DNA of 11,221 bases from CAYGZA01 sp964354135 (lineage in GTDB: Bacteria; Planctomycetota; Planctomycetia; Pirellulales; Thermoguttaceae): assembly GCA_964354135.1 (NCBI GenBank), contig CAYGZA010000229.1, forward strand, positions 1 to 11,221. The letters are read 5' to 3'. The notes under the pieces were generated by a model. It was not told the origin of the DNA. It searched no databases and was given only the letters and a program-made list of their open reading frames with translations. Shown here one piece after another: positions 6,176 through 11,221 of this stretch (position 1 is the stretch's first letter; each line of letters starts with the position of its first letter). The translations under genes were made by a program, and so were the position numbers.

Positions 6176-7438
6176 ATGAGAAGAATCTTCATGGCATTGA
6201 CTGGCGGCCTAGCCGTCCTGGTGGTGTTCAGTGGCGTCGCTTCGCCGCTTCAAGGTCAGCAGGCAGGAGAGGCGGTTGTTTTCGACATGGACGCTGTCCG
6301 CCACAAGCCCATCCCATTCGGCGACAAGGGAACCCCGACGGGCACGGTCGAGGTTGTGGAAGGGAAGTTCGGCAAAGCCTGCAAGTTCTCGTCTGCCCCG
6401 GACGCGCGAAACGGATTCTTTGTGGCCACGGCAAAGGCCTCCCCGATGTGGGACGAGGCGGCGGGAATCAGCTTCTGGGTGAAGGGTGACGGCTCGCGTC
6501 ACTGGGGTGGGCTGGAGTTGATCGACCAGGCCAACTACGCGCTCCGCTATGGTTACTGCTTCCCCGTCGACTCTACCGAGTGGCAGAAGATCACCGTTCC
6601 GTGGTGCGATCTGATTCCCGAGCTGCCCGCGGGCCAGCTTGTCGATCCCCGAGGCGGCTATGCCCCGTCGAAGTTCGGCAACCTGTGGTTCGGCAAATGG
6701 TACTATTGGCAGGACTACCCCGCGTGCTCTTTCACGATTGACCAGGTCTCGCTGGAGCGATCTATCCCGGTGGACCGCGCGGACTATACTCCGTCCCAGC
6801 GCGGCACGCCTCGGCTACTGGCCAAATTGAAGGCAAGGAAGCCGGTTACGATCGTCACCATGGGCGACTCGCTGAGCGACAAGCGACACTGGGCCAATCG
6901 GGAGGTCCTCTGGTCCGAAGTTCTTGTCGGTGAACTCAAGAAGAGGTATGGTGTTGAGGTCCGGCTCGTTAATCCCGCGGTCGGCGGGACACAGCTCACG
7001 CAGAACCTCGTCCTCATGCCGCGCTGGCTCAAGGATAGCCCGAGGCCCGATCTGGTCACGGTCTGGTTCGGCTTCAACGACTGGGATGCCGGAATGCGGC
7101 GGGAGCATTGGCAGGAGGTGTTACGGTTTGCGACGGATCGCATCCGTCGCATGACCCAGGAGCAAAGCGAGATCATTCTCATGACGACCTGTCCGTCGCT
7201 GGAGCGATGGGACACGATGCAGGAGCTGGCTGAGGGCGTTCGCAGTGTGACGGTGGAGAAGAGAACCGGACTGGCGGATGTCGCAGCCGCATTTCACCGC
7301 ACAGGCTCGGACGAGTCTGCCCGCAAGTCACTGTACTGTTGGGATAAGACCCACCTCGGCAGGCCCGGCCATGAATTGGCGGCGGAGACTGTGCTCAGGG
7401 CCATCATCGAACTGGATGGTGCGACTGACGGACGGTAG
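6176..7438 (+). CDS. Exported GDSL/SGNH esterase with N-terminal carbohydrate-binding-like domain
   Basis: 420 residues from the ATG at 6176, preceded by GGAGAG. An in-frame start at 6005 exists but would overlap the upstream reading frame and bury the signal peptide. Residues 1-28 (MRRIFMALTGG...PLQGQQ) are a signal peptide. Residues about 33-200 form a beta-rich domain (VVFDMD, GKACKFSS, GISFWVKGDGS, WQKITVPWCDL, FTIDQVSLE) like the CBM11/CIA30-type galactose-binding fold. The SGNH domain follows with block I TMGDSLSD (Ser232), block II NPAVGG (Gly270), block III FGFND (Gly299, Asn301) and block V DKTH (Asp390, His393). The full catalytic set is therefore present. Family knowledge suggests removal of acyl groups from polysaccharide or another ester; the substrate is unknown. 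It is followed 33 nt later by the nucleoside-hydrolase-like gene. Confidence 0.85.
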   Translation: MRRIFMALTGGLAVLVVFSGVASPLQGQQAGEAVVFDMDAVRHKPIPFGDKGTPTGTVEVVEGKFGKACKFSSAPDARNGFFVATAKASPMWDEAAGISFWVKGDGSRHWGGLELIDQANYALRYGYCFPVDSTEWQKITVPWCDLIPELPAGQLVDPRGGYAPSKFGNLWFGKWYYWQDYPACSFTIDQVSLERSIPVDRADYTPSQRGTPRLLAKLKARKPVTIVTMGDSLSDKRHWANREVLWSEVLVGELKKRYGVEVRLVNPAVGGTQLTQNLVLMPRWLKDSPRPDLVTVWFGFNDWDAGMRREHWQEVLRFATDRIRRMTQEQSEIILMTTCPSLERWDTMQELAEGVRSVTVEKRTGLADVAAAFHRTGSDESARKSLYCWDKTHLGRPGHELAAETVLRAIIELDGATDGR

Positions 7439-7471
7439 GCTTGGTGTATATCCGTCGAAGGAGTGTCTGTG

Positions 7472-8461
7472 ATGGAGAAAGCCGAATCGGTGTCCCGCCG
7501 TAGGTTCCTGGCCGCCATGGCAACCGGCCTTGGTTCGCTGGGTGTCGTTGGCCTGGCGCCAATCCAAGGGGCGAATGCGGCGCGAGCGGATTCGGCGCCC
7601 TTGCTGTCGAAATCGACAAAACGCATCCCATTCATCCACACGACGGACCTCTACAATCCGCCCCAAGACCCGGATGATCACGTCGATCTGGCCACGGTCT
7701 ATGCCCTGCCGGAACTGGATCTCCGGGCGGTCATTCTTGACCCGACCCGCAAGTTCATCCCTCAACACGATCCGGGCTTCGTGCCGGTAACACAACTGAA
7801 TTACCTCACGGGGCGTGCGGTGCCGGTGGCTGCCGGGCCGATGGACCCGTTGCGGTCGGCGGCGGATACCGCGAAGGATCGCCCCCACCGCGAACAAGCG
7901 GGGATCGAACTGTTGCTCGATACGCTACGTCGGAGTCACCAGCCCGTCATCGTTTCGGTGGTAGGATCGGCTCGCACGATTGCGGCAGCCTGGAACGGCG
8001 ATCCGAAGCTGCTCCAAGAGAAGGTCCGATGGCTCGCGGTCAATGCCGGGGCTACTACGGGAAAGCCGGGTGCGGAGTGGAACGTCGATCTGGACGTTCA
8101 CGCGTGGATCGGGCTTTTCAGAAGCCGCCTGCCCATCCAGTGGTATCCTTGCACGGGTGAGCACGGTCCTACGGGCCTCGACCCCCACAACACCTACTGG
8201 CCTGTGAGCCACCGGCAACTGTTTGAGGGGCTCCCCGAGCCGCTGCGGGCTTACTTCGACTACGCCTTCCATCATCCCACGCGAGGCGATGTGATCCGGG
8301 CCTTGTCCGTGTTGGGAACCGGTCCTTCGTGGGAGAAGGTCCTCGCGGGACAAAGGAACATGTGGTCCACGGCCTCCCTGGTCATGGCTGCTGGCCGGAT
8401 AGCGGGACTCGCGGGCTCGCTGGAGTACCTGCTCATCTACGTCGGTGGCGACCTGGCATAG
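7472..8461 (+). CDS. Tat-exported nucleoside-hydrolase-like protein, 3' end truncated
   Basis: 329 codons from the ATG at 7472, which has AAGGAG 8 nt upstream; the in-frame GTG at 7463 overlaps that site and is less likely. Residues 8-13 (SRRRFL) plus the following hydrophobic stretch are a typical twin-arginine signal. The mature part begins IPFIHTTDLY (Asp59), then DPDDHVDLA (Asp66, Asp68, Asp69, Asp72). This resembles the Asp-rich, Ca-binding N-terminus of the inosine-uridine nucleoside hydrolase superfamily in the divergent exported version found in planctomycetes. Later parts (PVIVSVVGSARTIAAAWN, WNVDLDVHAWIGLFRS, QRNMWSTASLVMAAGR) fit the same fold. Similarity seems to end at Arg309. 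The last 20 residues are antisense to cheR, so the natural C-terminus is missing. Activity on a nucleoside is not assured; these exported relatives may act on other N- or O-glycosides. Confidence 0.75.
   Translation: MEKAESVSRRRFLAAMATGLGSLGVVGLAPIQGANAARADSAPLLSKSTKRIPFIHTTDLYNPPQDPDDHVDLATVYALPELDLRAVILDPTRKFIPQHDPGFVPVTQLNYLTGRAVPVAAGPMDPLRSAADTAKDRPHREQAGIELLLDTLRRSHQPVIVSVVGSARTIAAAWNGDPKLLQEKVRWLAVNAGATTGKPGAEWNVDLDVHAWIGLFRSRLPIQWYPCTGEHGPTGLDPHNTYWPVSHRQLFEGLPEPLRAYFDYAFHHPTRGDVIRALSVLGTGPSWEKVLAGQRNMWSTASLVMAAGRIAGLAGSLEYLLIYVGGDLA
8387..8398. other. Junction of two truncated convergent genes (possible microhomology)
   Basis: GCTGCTGGCCGG reads as AAGR, the last family-like residues of the plus-strand nucleoside-hydrolase-like protein. 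On the minus strand it reads as PASS, the last family-like residues of CheR. Both genes lose similarity to their families at the same 12 bp, which suggests a deletion or rearrangement breakpoint. Confidence 0.5.
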
Positions 8462-8872
8462 CTGTAGGTCCGGGAACTTGGGTTGCACACATTCGTTCCA
8501 GAGGATCGACAGCGTGTACGGCTTTTCCCCGCACGCACAGCCGGCGGACCAGGCGCGGACGTGATGTTCCCCCCGGCCCCGAACCGCGTCGGCCAGCTCG
8601 GGCAGCACTTCGTCCCGAAGACGCTCGAAAACGCCACGGTCGCGATAGAACCGCGAAATCGAAATCCGGCAGAAGCTGTCCAGGACAGACCATTCAGACG
8701 GATGCGCTTCCAGGTAGCCGCGGTAGTCCGCGATCCCGGTCAGGCCGAGTTCCTTCAATCGCCGGTTAATCCGTTTGTGGACCTGGCGGCGCACCTTGCG
8801 GAAGCCAGGCCAGCGCAGCCCAAACCGCGGCACCGCCCACTGCAAGAATTCAGTGCACTCCTGATCCGTCAT
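8387..8872 (-). pseudogene. cheR: CheR-type protein-glutamate methyltransferase, truncated in the SAM domain
   Basis: The ATG at 8872-8870 has GGGAG upstream. Residues 1-95 match the helical CheR N-domain, including RISISRFYRD (69-78). The SAM-binding domain begins with AWSAGCACGEKPYTLSILW (107-125, motif I; the family usually has GEEPY) and VATDVDEQVLQRARESRYP (141-159, with the acidic residue of motif II). Recognisable similarity ends at about Ser162 (8387). CheR proteins are normally about 270-290 residues, so roughly 110 residues of the catalytic domain are missing. The frame stays open to 7925, but that part is antisense to the nucleoside-hydrolase-like gene and does not look like CheR. 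CheR uses SAM to methylate glutamates of chemoreceptors. The truncated product is probably inactive. It follows the NTPase gene by 34 nt and is likely co-transcribed. Confidence 0.75.
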
Positions 8873-8906
8873 TGCGTTCCAGCTCCCTTGGAACGGCTGC
8901 CAGATC

Positions 8907-9428
8907 TCAGCAGAGAGGCAATCGAGTGGCGATGACGTCTGGCAGATCGTTCCTGTTCCCAGTCGACACGAGCAACACCTCCACGTGGGGCCGGACCTTC
9001 GCGCGAGCGATCAGCCCGCCGCCTTTCATCGCGACCGTGGCCAGCACGTGCACGGGGCTGTTCAAAAGCCGCTCGACTGCCTCGACGAAGACTCGGCTGA
9101 AGCACTCCATTTTGCCAATCTCGTCGATGACAAAGAGGTCCACGTCGCCTTCCGGCCTGTCCAGTTCCCCATGCACGATGGCCTCGAAGCCGGCAAGACC
9201 GACGCAGTATCGGCCGACGCGGAGAGGGCTGCGGAAGTCCACATGGGCTAGCACCGCCGATCGTCCGCCCAGGCCGACCGCCTCGAAGCCCAGCCGTTGC
9301 CCTTGCTCACGGATTTCCTGCGTGTAGAAACCGGCTAGCCGGCGGTCGCGCAAACGCTCGATGACACGCCGGACCACCGTCGTCTTGCCGCAGCCCGGCG
9401 GCCCGGTGAGCAGAATCCGTTGCACCAT
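8907..9428 (-). CDS. THEP1-type nucleoside-triphosphatase (NTPase family)
   Basis: 173 residues from the ATG at 9428-9426, close to the usual 170-180 of the family. Walker A is GPPGCGKTT (9-17). RLAGFYTQEIREQGQRLGFE (30-49) is the conserved strand-loop that follows in this family. DLFVIDEIGKME (97-108) is Walker B with the characteristic DEIGKME ending. VLATVAMKG and RNDLP near the C-terminus also fit. THEP1 proteins hydrolyse NTPs slowly in vitro and their cellular role is unresolved. No strong ribosome binding site is visible; translation may be coupled to the propeller gene ending 42 nt upstream. CheR follows 34 nt downstream. The protein is cytoplasmic, in contrast to the two exported proteins encoded before it. 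Confidence 0.9.
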   Translation of the reverse strand: MVQRILLTGPPGCGKTTVVRRVIERLRDRRLAGFYTQEIREQGQRLGFEAVGLGGRSAVLAHVDFRSPLRVGRYCVGLAGFEAIVHGELDRPEGDVDLFVIDEIGKMECFSRVFVEAVERLLNSPVHVLATVAMKGGGLIARAKVRPHVEVLLVSTGNRNDLPDVIATRLPLC

Positions 9429-9470
9429 CGTTCGATTTACTCGCTACTTCGAGTCCGGTTACACCGCTGT

Positions 9471-10430
9471 TCATCGTGTCTTCTCGGGGAACCACCCTCG
9501 CAAGAACTCGGCAAGCGATCCTTCGTAAACGGCTTCGGCCAGGTGCTCGACTCCCTGCTGATTGCCCCAGGAATAGAAGATGACCACCCGCCCCTGGTAC
9601 TCGCAAAAGTCGATGTCCGAGTTGTTCACGTTCTTGGCGCTGGCGATCCGCTGGCGCTCCTGGGGCGTCAAGCGGGGATTGCGGATCTTGCGGTCATCCT
9701 CGGAGGCGCGGAGCATCGGATTAAGCCGGCTGGATTCCCAGTGGATGAGGTCCTTGGATCGGACCACGAACTGTTCGTAACCCCCGCGGGTGCTTTCCAG
9801 GTAGAAGTCGTAGTAGTAACCGTCGAGGTACCGCAAACAGTGAGGGGCCGTGTACCGGTCCTTCGCGTAGACGCACTCCGGCGGAGTCACTTCCCAGCGC
9901 CGCAGATCCGGCGAGGTCGCGAACCGAGCCGTGAAAGACACCCCAGCCTGCTCCTTCGGCTCACTGATCTCGAACATCATCACATACTTGGCGCCCGCCT
10001 TGCAGATCGAGGTGTTGAAGATTTGGAAGCCGGGCAGGTCCAGCGCGGTCCGAGTATCCCAGTGCTCCATGTCCTTGGAGCTCCACATCTGCACTTCCTT
10101 GCCAGGCCGGGTGCCGGTCACGTAGACGGTGTCGCCCTCGACGAATGCATTGGCGAAACTCCAGCCCTTGGCAAACTGCGGAGTCGTGCGGCCGGTTTCG
10201 CAGTCCACGAAGTGGAAGCAACCGGCATTGCGGAACCACTCACAACGGTAGAGCTTGCCGCCGAACACCACCGGCGAGTTCTCCACCTTGTCCACGTCCA
10301 CCGTGCCCAGCTTCTTGATCAACGGGCGGCCGTCCGCATCAATCGGCGGTGCCCCGAACCCGGTCCTGATCGAGGCGAGCACCCCCAAACCGCAGACGGC
10401 TAAGGATATGCACATCGACGAGAGTCTCAC
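9471..10430 (-). CDS. Secreted GH43-like five-bladed propeller protein
   Basis: 319 residues from GTG at 10430-10428. GGAGG lies 7 nt upstream, and the longer in-frame extension to 10661 would read through the preceding DUF4838 gene, so it is rejected. Residues 1-27 form a signal peptide ending GFGA. The rest shows propeller-blade repeats: VVFGGKLYRCEWFR, VQMWSSKDMEHWDTR, RFATSPDLRRWEV, CLRYLDGYYYDFYLES, FVVRSKDLIHWESS, and NNSDIDFCEYQGRVVIFYSWG with a final AEAVYEGSLAEFLRGWFP. The repeated S-KD-HW and YDGYYY patterns are typical of GH43/GH32/GH62-like hydrolases (clan GH-F or GH-J architecture). I cannot assign catalytic acids or a subfamily. It starts 41 nt after the DUF4838 stop and precedes the NTPase by 42 nt, implying one operon. 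Confidence 0.75.
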   Translation of the reverse strand: MRLSSMCISLAVCGLGVLASIRTGFGAPPIDADGRPLIKKLGTVDVDKVENSPVVFGGKLYRCEWFRNAGCFHFVDCETGRTTPQFAKGWSFANAFVEGDTVYVTGTRPGKEVQMWSSKDMEHWDTRTALDLPGFQIFNTSICKAGAKYVMMFEISEPKEQAGVSFTARFATSPDLRRWEVTPPECVYAKDRYTAPHCLRYLDGYYYDFYLESTRGGYEQFVVRSKDLIHWESSRLNPMLRASEDDRKIRNPRLTPQERQRIASAKNVNNSDIDFCEYQGRVVIFYSWGNQQGVEHLAEAVYEGSLAEFLRGWFPEKTR

Positions 10431-10471
10431 GGTAAATCCTCCAATTCGATCCTCAGGGTTCGCAACAGACT

Positions 10472-11221
10472 TCAGAACTCCTCTCCCGCCTTGAGTCCCA
10501 GGTTCGCCCGCAGGCGCTCTCTCGCTTGCTCCAGGCTCGTGCCCTCGGAGAACATCGGCACCTGGTACTTGGCGCACAGTTCGCAGAGCCTTTTGACCAA
10601 CGGCCGCATTTTCTGAGCTTGGGCAGCCTCCAGCCGATTCTTGCCGCCGGGCAACTCCCACGCGGGATCGATCGCGCAGCGATAGGCGCAGATCGACGCC
10701 TTTTCGACGCGCGACTTCACCGCGTCGCTGTCGGCCAGCGCGAGCGCCTCGGCAAATGCGTCCATAGCGGCCTTGGTGACTGACTCGTCGATCGCGTAGT
10801 CCGCAGCCCGGCCGAAGCAGTTGCGATGGATGCCCTTTGACTCGCAGTGGTCGTGAACCATGTTGATGAATCGCCGGATCGGCGGCGCGGCCTTGCCGTA
10901 GTGCAGGTCGAGGAATTCATCGGTCAGTTGCCGGCCGCTGCGGCTCGGGTCCCACAGCAGGTTGGACATCACGTAGTTGCGCAGGTCTGACAGCTCCGCG
11001 CCGGTCGAGTTGCCCGCGGCCTGCATGAAAATGCCCTTCGCGCCGTTGGCCACGAAGTAGCGTATGTTCGGCTCGATCACCCGAAGGTTGGGGCAAGGCA
11101 ACAGGTAATTGCTGAAGTTCGTGTTGTAGTTCCAGATGAAGATGTTCTTCGTAAACTTGCCCCACTCGTCCATGTCCTTGCAGAATTGGGCATTCTTCTT
11201 ACAGGTGGGGTCATTGATCGG
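10472..11221 (-). CDS. DUF4838 domain-containing protein (C-terminal part; 5' end outside window)
   Basis: 249 codons to the stop at 10472-10474; the frame is open through the right edge, so the start is not seen. It matches the C-terminal half of DUF4838 proteins: FTKNIFIWNYNTNFSNYLLPCPNL, then NIRYFVANGAKGIFMQAAG, then LRNYVMSNLLWDPS, then LTDEFLDLHYGKAAPPIRRFI, followed by helices. DUF4838 proteins are large secreted proteins that occur with polysaccharide-degrading genes. The TIM-barrel-like part with the family name lies here and upstream, and their exact activity is not established as far as I know. It is the first visible gene of the leftward operon, 41 nt before the secreted propeller gene. 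No frame damage is seen. Confidence 0.85.
   Translation of the reverse strand, partial: PINDPTCKKNAQFCKDMDEWGKFTKNIFIWNYNTNFSNYLLPCPNLRVIEPNIRYFVANGAKGIFMQAAGNSTGAELSDLRNYVMSNLLWDPSRSGRQLTDEFLDLHYGKAAPPIRRFINMVHDHCESKGIHRNCFGRAADYAIDESVTKAAMDAFAEALALADSDAVKSRVEKASICAYRCAIDPAWELPGGKNRLEAAQAQKMRPLVKRLCELCAKYQVPMFSEGTSLEQARERLRANLGLKAGEEF

Noticed and set aside
10431..10661. N-terminal extension of the minus-strand propeller protein to 10661
   Set aside because: It reads through the DUF4838 coding sequence in another frame; GTG 10430 has GGAGG at 7 nt and begins a signal peptide.
1..11221. tRNA, rRNA, CRISPR array or phage genes
   Set aside because: No cloverleaf-like sequence, no regularly spaced direct repeats and no phage or cas-type proteins were found on reading both strands.

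Overview
The window is GC-rich bacterial chromosome. It mixes exported glycan-processing proteins (signal peptides, one Tat signal, SGNH esterases, GH43-like propellers, a DUF4838 protein), one ribosomal protein gene and one chemotaxis-type methyltransferase fragment. This mix is typical of Planctomycetota or a related PVC-type, polysaccharide-degrading lineage. That placement is inferred from family content; no rRNA or other phylogenetic marker beyond S21 is present. No tRNA, rRNA, CRISPR array or recognisable transposase was seen.

Layout. (1) Positions 1-628, minus strand: start of a secreted GH43-type five-bladed propeller hydrolase, cut by the window edge. (2) 629-1027: divergent intergenic region carrying repeat copy A. 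(3) 1028-1879, plus: a cytoplasmic-looking SGNH-like protein with an unusual HHSCG nucleophile block. (4) 1880-2279: convergent spacer with a short repeat fragment (copy B). (5) 2280-2591 and 2808-2996, minus: a 4-fold beta flower protein and ribosomal protein S21 (rpsU). (6) 3009-3658: long divergent spacer with repeat copy C. (7) 3659-8461, plus: a run of three exported-protein genes. These are a large glycosidase-like protein with a disrupted 3' end, a GDSL/SGNH esterase with an N-terminal carbohydrate-binding-like domain, and a Tat-exported nucleoside-hydrolase-like protein. (8) 11221-8387, minus: a tightly spaced run of a DUF4838 protein (partial), a secreted GH43-like propeller, a THEP1-type NTPase and a 3'-truncated CheR.

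The secreted proteins on both strands fit capture, de-esterification and hydrolysis of an extracellular polysaccharide. The substrate cannot be read from the sequence.

The most notable features are structural. Two genes look damaged by deletions: one inside the large glycosidase-like gene near 5649-5654, and one where the nucleoside-hydrolase-like gene and cheR run tail-to-tail into each other at 8387-8398. A dispersed intergenic repeat has a ~98 bp core about 92% identical between two copies, each ending about 30 nt before an ATG. A perfect 20-bp palindrome at 6156-6175 contains the ribosome binding site of the GDSL esterase and abuts its start codon. I found no clear sign of a complete new multi-gene system. 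The repeat family and the palindrome are the best candidates for undescribed regulatory elements.
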